Positions 34,815 through 43,539 of a stretch of 64,000 nucleotides of DNA are shown here, one piece after another. Positions within the stretch are counted from its first letter, which is position 1. Each line of letters opens with the position of its first letter. The position numbers were made by a program, and so were the translations under genes. The DNA comes from CAYGZQ01 sp964354375 [NCBI: uncultured Planctomycetota bacterium]. GTDB taxonomy: Bacteria; JAJVIF01; JAPKYR01. The notes beneath the pieces are model-generated. The model ran no database searches and had not been told where the DNA came from. It worked only from the letters and a program-made list of their open reading frames with translations. The DNA is taken from positions 13,722 to 77,721 of the forward strand of contig CAYGZQ010000011.1 in NCBI GenBank assembly GCA_964354375.1. Direction: 5' to 3'.

Positions 34815-36076
34815 CTGCGATACACCTCCCGGCCGTCAGCCCACACTTTTACGATTTCCTCCGACGTGACATCCCACAGCAGTGTCTCGTACACGTCGCG
34901 GTACCGATGCCGTTCGTCCAGATCCGGCTCCACGAGCAGGAGGTCGGCGCACGATCCCGGGCGCAGGTCGCCCACCATGTCCTGCATGCCAAGCGCTCTC
35001 GCGGGATTCGTGGTCACCATCTCGAGCACGGTTGCCGCGGGAAACCTGTCAGTCTCTCCAGTCAGGCCGCGCTGGAGCAAAACGAATCTGCGCATTTCCT
35101 CGAAGAGGTCGAATGTCTCACCGCTCGCGGGGCTGTCGGTGGCGATGCACGTCCGGATGCCGCGATTCATCCACGACCCGACCCTCGCGATCCCCACTCC
35201 CAGCTTGGCGTTTGACGTGGGGCACGTGACCATCGTGCACCCGCGCCCGGAAATCAGGTTGAGGTCCGAATCCGAGACATGGACCCCATGAACGATCATG
35301 GTGTTCGGCGTCAGGACTCCCAGCTTGTCGAAATGCTCGACAGGCGTAAGGTTGCAGTTCAGTCCCGGGATTCTGACGGAGCGCCTTACGGTCGCGAACC
35401 TTCCTTCCCTTCGCAGAAAGAGCTCGACCTCGTCTCGCGTCTCCGCGACGTGCGTGGCGATCGGCAGCCCGTGCTTTTGCGCGAGATCGACCGCCATCGC
35501 GACCATTGCGGGGCTCACGGAGTACGGAGCGTGCGGCGCGACCCCGGCGCGAATGCGGTCGGACGATTCTCGAACCAGTTTCTCGATCTGTTCCCTCTGC
35601 TCAGTCACGCTGCGCCCAAGGTTCAGGGAGGCGATCCCGAAGACCTCGTGGAAAAAAACGCCCTTCATGCCGGCTTCGAGCATCGCGTCGAGTCCCCACG
35701 GAACGTAGTGTTGTTCCCCGACCGCGGTTATGCCGTGTCGGAAACACTGGGTCACGCCCCGCCGTGCACTGAGCCGGAACTCCTCTTCACGCCCGAGAAT
35801 ACCGAGAGGGATCACGTACTCGGTCAGCCAGGAGAAGAAGTCAGCGTTGTCCGCGAGCCCTCGGAAGGCAGTGTAGGCAAGATGCGTGTGAGCGTTGACG
35901 AAGGCTGGGAGGAGAATCGATTCGGGATGCTCCTCGCGAGGGATGTCGGTGGGGACGGCGGCACATCTGGTCACCGACTCGATCTTCCCGTTCGAAACGA
36001 TGACCGCGCCGTCCTCGATCGGTGGCGCGTTCATGGGGACGAGTGTCCCGGCAGTTATGGCAAATCGTTCAGGCAT
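34811..36076 (-). CDS. Amidohydrolase, probable aminodeoxyfutalosine deaminase
   Basis: A 421-aa metal-dependent hydrolase of the MtaD/SsnA (methylthioadenosine/S-adenosylhomocysteine deaminase) type. Metal and catalytic positions: LLPAFVNAHTHLAYTAFRG (HxH), APHAPYSVSPAM, the next His in ATHVAETRDEVELF, MIVHGVHVSD and the Asp in IATDSPASGE. It sits inside the mqn operon, right after mqnC and overlapping it by 8 bases. By this context it most likely deaminates 6-amino-6-deoxyfutalosine to futalosine, as related enzymes do in other futalosine organisms. General adenosine or guanine deaminase activity is an alternative. Confidence 0.82.
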   Translation of the reverse strand: MPERFAITAGTLVPMNAPPIEDGAVIVSNGKIESVTRCAAVPTDIPREEHPESILLPAFVNAHTHLAYTAFRGLADNADFFSWLTEYVIPLGILGREEEFRLSARRGVTQCFRHGITAVGEQHYVPWGLDAMLEAGMKGVFFHEVFGIASLNLGRSVTEQREQIEKLVRESSDRIRAGVAPHAPYSVSPAMVAMAVDLAQKHGLPIATHVAETRDEVELFLRREGRFATVRRSVRIPGLNCNLTPVEHFDKLGVLTPNTMIVHGVHVSDSDLNLISGRGCTMVTCPTSNAKLGVGIARVGSWMNRGIRTCIATDSPASGETFDLFEEMRRFVLLQRGLTGETDRFPAATVLEMVTTNPARALGMQDMVGDLRPGSCADLLLVEPDLDERHRYRDVYETLLWDVTSEEIVKVWADGREVYRR

Positions 36077-37142
36077 GAAGTATATTTTGGTACAGCGTCA
36101 GCCTATTGACCGGTCTGAATCCCGAAGCCGCAATGATCCGACGCATCTCCGCCTCGTCGGTCCTGAAGCCTGCGCCGGTCGATGCCACCACTTTCTCCTC
36201 CATCATGACGCTCGAAAAATCGTCCGCACCGAACCTGAGCGCCGCAGATCCGAGCCTGAGACCCTGTGTCACCCATGAAACCTGGTGATGCGGGATGTTG
36301 TCAAGGACCAGCCTCGCGGCCGCCTGAATGCGGAGATAATCGATCCCGCCGGACGGCTGCACCTCGGACTCCATCGACGTCTTCGACGGCTGAAATGTCC
36401 ACGGGATGAACGCGGTGAATCCGCCCGTCTCATCCTGAAGGTCACGAAGCCTGGTCAGATGCTCCAGGCGCTCGCCGATGCTCTCCCCGAACCCGATGAC
36501 CATCGTCGCGGTCGTCTTGAGCCCGAGCCTGTGCGCGATGCGCATCGTGTCCAGCCATTCGTCGGAAGTGCACTTTCGGGGCGCGATGCGGCTCCTTGTC
36601 GGCTCCGCCAGAATCTCCGCACCGCCTCCGGGAAGGCTGTCGAGCCCGGCGTCTATCAGCCTCGATAGAAAGGCCTCCGGGGACAGTGAGAAGAAACGCG
36701 AGATCGACACAATTTCCGGCGGCGAGAACGCATGGATGTGAACCGCCGGAAACCTGGCCTTGATCGCCCTCAGAAGATCGACGTAATAGTGGAACGGAAT
36801 GTCGGGATTGTGCCCGCCCTGGAGCAGGATGCCCGTGCCGCCCGCTTCCACCGTCTCGGACACTTTCCGGATGATCTCGTCGATCGACAGCGTCCAGCCC
36901 TCGGGATGTCCGGGCGGACGACTATATGCGCAGAACCGGCATCCGCTGATGCAGATGTTCGTGTAGTTTATGTTTCTGTCGACCTGGTAAGTGACGCGAT
37001 CGGCGGGATGCAGCCTTGATCTGACTCGGTCGGCAAGCTCGCCCAGGAGCCAAATGTCGGCGTCCTGAGAGAGACACCAGCGCGCTTCGTCATCGCTCAG
37101 TCGGACGGCATCGCGGACCTTTCTCGATATCGCGTCAAACAT
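36069..37142 (-). CDS. mqnC: MqnC, cyclic dehypoxanthinyl futalosine synthase (radical SAM)
   Basis: A 357-aa radical SAM enzyme that cyclises dehypoxanthine futalosine in menaquinone synthesis. The cluster motif is ISGCRFCAYSR within NYTNICISGCRFC (CxxxCxxC). Typical MqnC blocks follow: ILLQGGHNPDIPFHYYVDLL, IHAFSPPEIVSISRFFSL, GLDSLPGGGAEIL and GGFTAFIPWTFQP. The ATG at 37142 overlaps the mqnA stop by 8 bases. The longer frame upstream lies inside mqnA and is not used. It differs from the upstream mqnE in the FIPWTFQP block, which separates the two roles. Confidence 0.93.
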   Translation of the reverse strand: MFDAISRKVRDAVRLSDDEARWCLSQDADIWLLGELADRVRSRLHPADRVTYQVDRNINYTNICISGCRFCAYSRPPGHPEGWTLSIDEIIRKVSETVEAGGTGILLQGGHNPDIPFHYYVDLLRAIKARFPAVHIHAFSPPEIVSISRFFSLSPEAFLSRLIDAGLDSLPGGGAEILAEPTRSRIAPRKCTSDEWLDTMRIAHRLGLKTTATMVIGFGESIGERLEHLTRLRDLQDETGGFTAFIPWTFQPSKTSMESEVQPSGGIDYLRIQAAARLVLDNIPHHQVSWVTQGLRLGSAALRFGADDFSSVMMEEKVVASTGAGFRTDEAEMRRIIAASGFRPVNRLTLYQNILHA

Positions 37143-37941
37143 CCCCTGGTGTCTCCTGACTTTTGAGGAGCTTTTTCGCGAGAAGGAAGAACTCGCGCTC
37201 CCCCGCCTGCTCCCTGGGACCGTGCATGTACGTGATGTTCGTCCGGAGATAGCGATCGATAAGCTCCGGGGGAAAGCCGTATTTGCCGGCGAGCGGCCCG
37301 ATGAGTTCATGGAGGTGAAGGAGGCTCCAGTCGCGGGCCTCGCGCGCTATGTCTTTCAGTTCTCCTGCTGTGTCACCGTCCTTCGCTATCCATCGGGCGA
37401 ACGTAAACGGGTGGTTCGTTTTCTCGCGCCACAGCTCGCCCAGGTCTGTGCAGGACGCGGGCGGAGGGATTCTCTGACCGAGCACAAGCGCCTGATCACC
37501 GATCACCAGCCGCCCGGTTCGTGCAGGAAGTCTCTCCACAGGTGGCGATTCGTCCCCGTCCGGCAGCACAAACCTGCATCGCGCGCTCGACCAGCGATCA
37601 ACCAGCACCCTGACGAGCAGGTTGCTGGTTCGGCTTACGGGATCGAGCCAGATCGTGTGGAGCTCCTCGAATGGCGTGTTGTGAAACACGAGTACGCTCG
37701 CCACGGCGCCGCGACTCGCGATCGCCACGTCGGGAATCGGGATGAGATCAGGTCGATCCAGGAGAACCGCTACAGGCGCGAGCGCGCAATCCAACTCTCC
37801 GCGCACGAGCATTGCAGCAAGCTCGGACGGCACCGCGCGTAACAGGCTGTGTCCGTGCCTGATTGTGCCGTCCTCCAAAGGTCGGACGAGCGGCTCGGCG
37901 TTCAGAAACGAAATCGCTCCAAGCTTCTTTCCTGCGCTCAC
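37135..37941 (-). CDS. mqnA: MqnA, chorismate dehydratase
   Basis: A 268-aa enzyme of the periplasmic-binding-protein fold that dehydrates chorismate to 3-enolpyruvylbenzoate, the first step of the futalosine route. Family features: GAISFLNAEPLVRPL at the start, ELAAMLVRGELDCALAPVAVLL, VWLD-type LHTIWLDPVSRTSNLLVRVL, and IGDQALVLGQRI. The start is a GTG that overlaps the mqnE stop as GTGA. Confidence 0.92.
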   Translation of the reverse strand: MSAGKKLGAISFLNAEPLVRPLEDGTIRHGHSLLRAVPSELAAMLVRGELDCALAPVAVLLDRPDLIPIPDVAIASRGAVASVLVFHNTPFEELHTIWLDPVSRTSNLLVRVLVDRWSSARCRFVLPDGDESPPVERLPARTGRLVIGDQALVLGQRIPPPASCTDLGELWREKTNHPFTFARWIAKDGDTAGELKDIAREARDWSLLHLHELIGPLAGKYGFPPELIDRYLRTNITYMHGPREQAGEREFFLLAKKLLKSQETPGDV

Positions 37942-39029
37942 CTTGAATCCCCCCTGACCGGTCGATGAAACGAGTCTCTGCGATACGGCTCCAGACCCGC
38001 GCCACGGATTATCGATTCGAGATACTGGGGCGCAAGGCTCCTTGGAGCATCGCTTCCCGCCTCGTGCATGACTTCCTCCCGACCCACCGTTCCGTCAATG
38101 TCGTCCGCGCCCGCTCTCAGGGCCGTTTGCGCCATGCGAATCCCGAGCGCGCGCCAGTAGGCCTTGATGTGAGGAATATTGTCGAGCATCAGACGCGCCA
38201 GCGCTGTCTGCCGCAGGTCCAATGAGCCGTTGGGCGCTCCTGCGGTCTCCCCGAGGTCGTTGCCGCCCGGAAGATAGGGCAGGGGGATGTGCGCGATGAC
38301 GCCCGCGGACCCTTCCGCCTCATCCTGAAGCTCGCGCAGTCGAAGAAGATGGTCCACGCGATGCTCCGGTTTCTCGACATGACCGTAGAGCATTGTCGTG
38401 TTCGACGGTATGCCAAGCTTGTGAGCCGCCCTGTGCACGTCCAGCCATTCCTCTCCCGTCGCCTTCACCGGACAAATCCGTTTCCGGATTCCCTCGTCGA
38501 AAATCTCCGCGCCTCCTCCCGGAATCATCCCCAAACCCGAGACCCTGAGAATACCTAGAAGCTCCTCGATTCCCATACCTTCCCTTTCCGCGAGCGCGTG
38601 AATCTCGATCGCGGTGAAGGCCTTCAGTGTCGCCCCCGGGAACGCTCTCTTCAACGCTCCCAGAAGCTCGATGAAACAGACGAGGGGCAGATCGGGATTG
38701 ACTCCTCCGACAAGGTGTATTTCGTCCACCCCGTCGGGCACTCTCTCGACCGCCTCATCGCCTGAAAGGACATAAGTGCCGTCGGAACCGGGCGCGCGTC
38801 CGAATGCGCAGAATCTGCACCCCGAAACGCAAATGTTCGTGTAGTCTATATGGACATTGACTGTGTAGCCGGTCCTCTTGCCGTGAAGGCGTCGACGCAC
38901 CGAATCCGCGAGCATGCACACGCAGTGCAGATCGCCGGTCTCCTCCAGGACCATCCCGTCTTCCCTGGACAAACGCTCCCCGGCGGAGATTTTCTCCGTC
39001 AGGCTCTCGAGCCTGGGATCGGAAACCAT
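37938..39029 (-). CDS. mqnE: MqnE, aminofutalosine synthase (radical SAM)
   Basis: A 363-aa radical SAM enzyme that joins 3-enolpyruvylbenzoate and SAM to make aminodeoxyfutalosine. The cluster motif lies in DYTNICVSGCRFCAFGR. IHLVGGVNPDLPLVCFIELL, LKAFTAIEIHALAER, MIPGGGAEIFDE and LDNIPHIKAYWRALG are MqnE-type blocks; IPHIKAYW distinguishes it from MqnC. I place the start at the ATG at 39029; a GTG 21 bases upstream, nearer to a G-rich ribosome-binding site, is possible. It overlaps mqnA by 4 bases. Confidence 0.92.
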   Translation of the reverse strand: MVSDPRLESLTEKISAGERLSREDGMVLEETGDLHCVCMLADSVRRRLHGKRTGYTVNVHIDYTNICVSGCRFCAFGRAPGSDGTYVLSGDEAVERVPDGVDEIHLVGGVNPDLPLVCFIELLGALKRAFPGATLKAFTAIEIHALAEREGMGIEELLGILRVSGLGMIPGGGAEIFDEGIRKRICPVKATGEEWLDVHRAAHKLGIPSNTTMLYGHVEKPEHRVDHLLRLRELQDEAEGSAGVIAHIPLPYLPGGNDLGETAGAPNGSLDLRQTALARLMLDNIPHIKAYWRALGIRMAQTALRAGADDIDGTVGREEVMHEAGSDAPRSLAPQYLESIIRGAGLEPYRRDSFHRPVRGDSR

Positions 39030-39068
39030 GATTCCATCCAGTTGAATCACTCGCGGCCCCCGCCGGTC

Positions 39069-39632
39069 CTATTCCTCATCGAAGAGACAATGATAGACGG
39101 TCGCGGAACCCGCCTCTGTCACATCGAGCTGTACATCCGGGACCCTGTGATCGAGAATCTCCCGGGACAAAATCTCTATCCCCTCATCTTCGAGGATTCG
39201 TTTCAACGACGCGAGAAACCCGTTGTCGTCTTCGCGAAACGGCTCGTCCTGCTCATCGTAGACGATTCTCGAGGTCCCGGGGTCTATGGACTCCTTCGTG
39301 AATCGGACCCTCGCGTACGGTCCGAGATGGCTGATCTCGAGCAGCGCCTGGAAACACTCTCCCCCCAGTTGCCTTATGCGGACCTCGACCCCGTCGCGCG
39401 TCGGAACGCCGATGTATCGCCCAGGATGGAGCAGGAAGGCTATGGCGGTCGAGCCGCCATACATGGGATCGGTCTGGTTTCTGATCGGCCACGTCGGCAG
39501 ACGTTTGCGAAACAGGGCTTCGAAAAACCTGGCCCGGTCTCTCGCGACATGCCACGGGTCCACGGTGCGATCCTTGTAGACAGCCCGGATGAGCGCTTCG
39601 ATGCGTTCGAGGATTTCAGAGTTATCCGGCAT
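39069..39632 (-). CDS. Unknown 187-aa protein inside the menaquinone operon
   Basis: A soluble protein with no signal peptide and no membrane helix. It is rich in charged residues; noticeable blocks are DRARFFEALFRKRLPTWP, MYGGSTAIAFLLHPGRYIGV and HLGPYARVRFTKESI. It ends in Asp/Glu residues. I do not recognise a family. It lies 5 bases after mqnP and about 40 before mqnE, on the same strand and clearly in the operon. A role linked to the quinone pathway, for example an accessory or one of the steps not encoded nearby, is possible but rests on position only. Confidence 0.7.
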   Translation of the reverse strand: MPDNSEILERIEALIRAVYKDRTVDPWHVARDRARFFEALFRKRLPTWPIRNQTDPMYGGSTAIAFLLHPGRYIGVPTRDGVEVRIRQLGGECFQALLEISHLGPYARVRFTKESIDPGTSRIVYDEQDEPFREDDNGFLASLKRILEDEGIEILSREILDHRVPDVQLDVTEAGSATVYHCLFDEE

Positions 39633-39637
39633 CGCGA

Positions 39638-40573
39638 TTACTTTCCCGGTGTTCTCGTCAGCATGGTCGAGACAATCACGCTGGCATACAGAAGTATACT
39701 GATAACTCCGTTAAGAGTGAAAAACGCAATTCCCAGGCGCGCGCGATCGCCGGGTCTGGCCACCGCATGTTCCACGATCAGCAGCGCCCCCACAATCCCG
39801 ATCGCCGTCCAGTACGGCCACGCCGCGAAAGACATCATGGCTGCGCGTCCGAACGCCACGAAGGCGAAAAAGCTCAGAACATGCATCCCGCGAGCGATCC
39901 AAAGCCCCCTTTGCTCCCCGACCATCGCCGGGATGCTGTGTATCCCTTTCAGTCTGTCGAATTCGATGTCCTGGAGCGAATAGATGACGTCGAATCCCGC
40001 CACCCAGAACACGACGCCGATGGACAGGATGACCGGCAGCCATGACCATCCCCCCGTGACCGCGATCCAGGCCCCGGTCGGCGCAATCGCGAGCGCCGAT
40101 CCGAGCCACAGATGCGTGAGAGCCGTAAATCGCTTGCTCCATGAATAGGTGAGGATAAATGCGATTGTGGGAAGGCTGAGCGCGAACGGCAGCCTGCCCA
40201 GATACCAGCATGTCGCGACGAAGACGATCGAGCAGGCGATCACAACCCCGAGCGCATCCGCCGGACGCGCCCGCCCGGAAGGAATCGCGCGATCCAGCGT
40301 GCGGGGGTTCGACGCGTCGATGTCCCTGTCGAGCCAGCGGTTGAAACTCATCGCGGCCGTGCGTGCGGTGAACATGCAAAGGAGGATCGCGAGAATCGTG
40401 TTCAGCCGGTACCCGCCGGTCCCGACAAACGCCAGATGCGCCGACAACAGCGCGAACGGCAGCGCGAACACCGTGTGCGCGATCTTGATGTCTCCCAGAA
40501 CCGCTCCGATCCGAGCGACAGGATGCCTAGACGGGCCTTGCTGGAGAGTGCCTTCCGACATCGTTGAACTCAT
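39638..40573 (-). CDS. mqnP: UbiA-superfamily prenyltransferase (MqnP-type)
   Basis: A 311-aa polytopic membrane enzyme with about eight helices. The first Asp-rich motif is NRWLDRDIDASNPRTLDR (NxxxDxxxD) and the second is DVIYSLQDIEFDRLKGI. It transfers a polyprenyl chain to an aromatic acid; in a futalosine cluster the acceptor is expected to be 1,4-dihydroxy-6-naphthoate or a derivative. The ATG lies 1 base after the ubiX stop. MenA-type and UbiA-type enzymes belong to the same superfamily; the gene context favours the menaquinone role. Confidence 0.9.
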   Translation of the reverse strand: MSSTMSEGTLQQGPSRHPVARIGAVLGDIKIAHTVFALPFALLSAHLAFVGTGGYRLNTILAILLCMFTARTAAMSFNRWLDRDIDASNPRTLDRAIPSGRARPADALGVVIACSIVFVATCWYLGRLPFALSLPTIAFILTYSWSKRFTALTHLWLGSALAIAPTGAWIAVTGGWSWLPVILSIGVVFWVAGFDVIYSLQDIEFDRLKGIHSIPAMVGEQRGLWIARGMHVLSFFAFVAFGRAAMMSFAAWPYWTAIGIVGALLIVEHAVARPGDRARLGIAFFTLNGVISILLYASVIVSTMLTRTPGK

Positions 40574-40574
40574 C

Positions 40575-41174
40575 CTAGCTCTCCAGAGACCACCTCACCC
40601 TGAGCTCCGATTCGAGGCCCAGTTGATCGAGTATCCGCGCGACAACGCTGTCGGTGACATCCTTGATGTTTTCCGGACGATGGTAGAAGCTGGGGCTCGC
40701 CGGGAGAACCATCCCGCCCGCGCGAGTCAGCCTGAGCATGTTCTCGATCATGATCTCGGAGTAGGGAATTTCCCTGAGCACGCAGATGAGCTTGCGGCGC
40801 TCTTTCAAAGTGACATCGGCGGCGCGGTCGAGCAGATTCGTGCTGACCCCGTTCGCGATTCGCCCCAGCGTGCCCGCCGTGCACGGACAGACCACCATCC
40901 CGTCCGTGCGGAAGCTTCCGGACGCTATCGGGGCCTCGAAGTCCTGGTAGCCGTGAAATTCGATCAGCGTCCCGTGAAAATACCTCAGGACTTCATGCGC
41001 CACCTCGACATCCGCCTTGAAGCTCAGCGGTTCGAGCTCGTAGGGGATCACCTTCATGGCGTGACGCGAGAGCACCAGGTGCACCTGCACGTCAAGGTTG
41101 CAGAGGATGTCGATCAGCCGCTGCGCGTATATCGCGCCGCTCGCCCCCGTGATTCCAACCACTATTCGTTTCAT
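40575..41174 (-). CDS. ubiX: UbiX-family flavin prenyltransferase
   Basis: A 199-aa enzyme that makes prenylated FMN, the cofactor of UbiD-type decarboxylases. Family blocks: the N-terminal RIVVGITGASGAIYAQRL, APIASGSFRTDGMVVCPCTAGTLGRIANGVSTNLLDRAADV, and LVLRE-type ICVLREIPYSEIMIENMLRL. It is encoded two genes after its presumed client UbiD and 5 bases after ubiE. The ATG at 41174 starts the family-typical first strand; the longer frame lies inside ubiE. Confidence 0.93.
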   Translation of the reverse strand: MKRIVVGITGASGAIYAQRLIDILCNLDVQVHLVLSRHAMKVIPYELEPLSFKADVEVAHEVLRYFHGTLIEFHGYQDFEAPIASGSFRTDGMVVCPCTAGTLGRIANGVSTNLLDRAADVTLKERRKLICVLREIPYSEIMIENMLRLTRAGGMVLPASPSFYHRPENIKDVTDSVVARILDQLGLESELRVRWSLES

Positions 41175-41179
41175 ATCGC

Positions 41180-41896
41180 TCAACCCTTCGTTCCCCGGAC
41201 TATGTAAGCGACCCCGAATGTCATTCGCTGCCAGACGATATCTCGAAAGCCCGCAGCCTTCATGACTTCCTCGAAATCCTCCGGACCGAAGAAATCGTTG
41301 ATTGACCTGCAGAGGTAGGTGTACGCGTTCGTGCGCGTCATCATGTTTCCAAGCCAGGGAACGATACAGTCCGAGTACCACCTGGCGGGTGCCAATCCGG
41401 TTCCGGATCTGAAAAATTCCAATATATTTACCTGTCCCCCGACTTTCAAGACCCGATGCATTTCCTTCAGACCCTCCCCAAGGTCGGTGAAATTCCTCAC
41501 TCCGAATCCCGCCGAGACGACATCGAATTTGTCATCGGCGAACTCCAGGTCCAGAGCATCTCCCATGAGAAATTCCACTCTTCTCGGGTAGGGCGGACCC
41601 AGCTTGGCCAGCCTGCCCCGGGCAACATCGATCATTGGCGCAGAGATGTCTATCCCGATCACGTAGCCCTTGAAATCCGGGCGTTCCTTGACATACCCCA
41701 GCGCGAGATCGCCGCTGCCCGTGCAGACATCGAGCACGAGCCCCCTCTCCGGCAGTTCCGCACCCCGAATCAGCCTGCTCCGCCACTTGTCCGCCTGCCG
41801 GAAGCTTAGGAATCGGTTCACGAAATCATAGCGATGAGCGATCGATGAGAACATCGCCGCGATTTCTTTACGATCCTTGACTACCTTTGCGCTCAA
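41180..41896 (-). CDS. ubiE: Demethylmenaquinone methyltransferase (UbiE/MenG)
   Basis: A 238-aa class I methyltransferase that performs the last C-methylation of menaquinone. It begins IAAMFSSIAHRYDFVNRFLSF, has motif I LDVCTGSGDLALGY, GIDISAPMIDVARGR, then FDVVSAGFGVRNFTDLGEGLKEM and the C-terminal FGVAYIVRG. These blocks are diagnostic for UbiE/MenG. ATGA overlap with ubiD upstream. Confidence 0.94.
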   Translation of the reverse strand: MSAKVVKDRKEIAAMFSSIAHRYDFVNRFLSFRQADKWRSRLIRGAELPERGLVLDVCTGSGDLALGYVKERPDFKGYVIGIDISAPMIDVARGRLAKLGPPYPRRVEFLMGDALDLEFADDKFDVVSAGFGVRNFTDLGEGLKEMHRVLKVGGQVNILEFFRSGTGLAPARWYSDCIVPWLGNMMTRTNAYTYLCRSINDFFGPEDFEEVMKAAGFRDIVWQRMTFGVAYIVRGTKG

Positions 41897-43359
41897 GAAA
41901 GACCCAGCTTCCTCCAGGTTTCGTCTACCTTACGCAAAACGCTTTCGTCCATGACGATGCGATCGGGCCATGGACGATAGTGGCCCTCCTCGGGCCATTT
42001 CTCCGTCGCGTCGAATCCCATCTTGTTGCCGAAATGCGCGATCGGCGCAGCGTGATCCAAAGCGTCCCTCGGACCTTTTGTCACGAGCGTGTCTCTCTCG
42101 GGCTCGCAGTGATTCCCCAGGACCCAAAGCACCTGCGACGTGTCGTGGACATCCACCCATTCGTCCACGACAACCACGAACTTGGAAAACATGAGCTGGC
42201 CGAGTCCCCAGATCGCGTTCATCACCTTAAATGCGTGACCGGGGTAGCGTTTCCTGATCTTCACGAAGACCCAGTTGTGGAAAATCCCCTCCGCAGGGAG
42301 CGCGTAGTCGATCACCTCGGGCAGCACCATCTGGATCAGCGGCAGGAAAATACGCTCCGTAGCCCAGCCCATGTAGAAGTCTTCCATCGGCGGCGGACCG
42401 ACGACGGTGTGCGGGTAGACCGGGTTCTTTCGATGAGTGATCGCAGTGACATGGAACACCGGGTACCGGTCCTCGAGTGAATAAAAACCTGTGTGATCCC
42501 CGAAAGGTCCTTCCAGCCTCGATTCTCCTGGATCCACGTAGCCCTCGATGACATACTCCGCGTCGGACGGGGCCTCGAGGTCGATCGTCCTGCATTTCAC
42601 CAGCTCGACGGGTTTCTCTCTGATGAATCCCGCGAAAAGATATTCGTCGATTCCGTCGGGAAGCGGCGCGCTCGCCGTGTAGGCCAGGACAGGGTCGCCA
42701 CCGAGGGCAACCGCGACCTCCATGCGCTTTCCCGCCTTACTGTATTCGTCAAGAAAACCGCTTCCGCCGTGATGTATGTGCCAGTGCATGCCGGTGGTTC
42801 TACCGTCGTACACCTGCATCCGATACATGCCGACGTTCCGAACCCCGTCGGAAAGTCGTTTCGTGATAACCTGCGGGAGCGTGAAAAACGCGCCCCCGTC
42901 TTTCGGCCAGCATTTGCACACCGGAAGCCGCGTCAGGTCGGGCGGATCCATGACGACTTCCTGGCAAGGTCCCGATCCCACTGTCCTCGGCGGCCATTTC
43001 GTCAGCTCAACGAGTTGCGGGATCATTTTGATCTTGTCCACAAAATCCTGCGGTATCTCGGGCTTGAGGAGAGACCGAATCCGGGCGGGGATACCCTCGA
43101 TGTCCTCCACTCCGAGCGCCCATGCCATCCGCCTTTTGCTTCCGTACGCGTTGACGAGGACCGGTATCCCGCAAGGCTGAGTCTCTCCGATCCTGATTAC
43201 GTTTTCGAACAGCAAAGCTTTGCCGCCGCCGGGGTGTTTCATCATCCTGTCGGCCCACGCGGTGATGTCGAGCTCCGCGCGCACCGGCTGGGCGACTCTC
43301 ACCATCTCGCCGGATTCGTCCAGTCGCCGGATGAACTCTCCCAGGTTCGTATACGCCAT
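41893..43359 (-). CDS. ubiD: UbiD-family decarboxylase of menaquinone synthesis
   Basis: A 488-aa prFMN-dependent decarboxylase. Family features: LGEFIRRLDESGEMVRV at the start, NVGMYRMQVYDGRTTGMHWHIHHGG, the catalytic Glu region in DPGESRLEGPFGDHTGFYSLEDRYPVFHVTAITHRKNP, and FSKFVVVVDEWVDVHD. It should remove the carboxylate from the prenylated naphthoate after MqnP. It is the first gene of the nine- to ten-gene operon and is divergent from the fumarase genes. The start ATG is followed at once by the family N-terminus; upstream codons in frame lie in the intergenic region. Confidence 0.93.
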   Translation of the reverse strand: MAYTNLGEFIRRLDESGEMVRVAQPVRAELDITAWADRMMKHPGGGKALLFENVIRIGETQPCGIPVLVNAYGSKRRMAWALGVEDIEGIPARIRSLLKPEIPQDFVDKIKMIPQLVELTKWPPRTVGSGPCQEVVMDPPDLTRLPVCKCWPKDGGAFFTLPQVITKRLSDGVRNVGMYRMQVYDGRTTGMHWHIHHGGSGFLDEYSKAGKRMEVAVALGGDPVLAYTASAPLPDGIDEYLFAGFIREKPVELVKCRTIDLEAPSDAEYVIEGYVDPGESRLEGPFGDHTGFYSLEDRYPVFHVTAITHRKNPVYPHTVVGPPPMEDFYMGWATERIFLPLIQMVLPEVIDYALPAEGIFHNWVFVKIRKRYPGHAFKVMNAIWGLGQLMFSKFVVVVDEWVDVHDTSQVLWVLGNHCEPERDTLVTKGPRDALDHAAPIAHFGNKMGFDATEKWPEEGHYRPWPDRIVMDESVLRKVDETWRKLGLS

Positions 43360-43539
43360 GTGATCGGTCTCTCTGTGACGTTCAACCGTTTCATGATAGC
43401 AGATTTCAAGGGGGCTTGTGCCCGCCCGGCACTCCACCCGAGGTTTGCGTATCGATTACCCAGCGCAAATATCATGGCTTCCGGCGGGGGGAAGTACTAT
43501 AATCCCGAATTCCAAAATCCTGATGATCGAGGATGCAAC

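Noticed and set aside
42493-43539. Upstream extension of the fumarase alpha gene
   Set aside because: The in-frame stretch is antisense to ubiD and lacks fumarase similarity; the GTG at 43540 has a ribosome-binding site.
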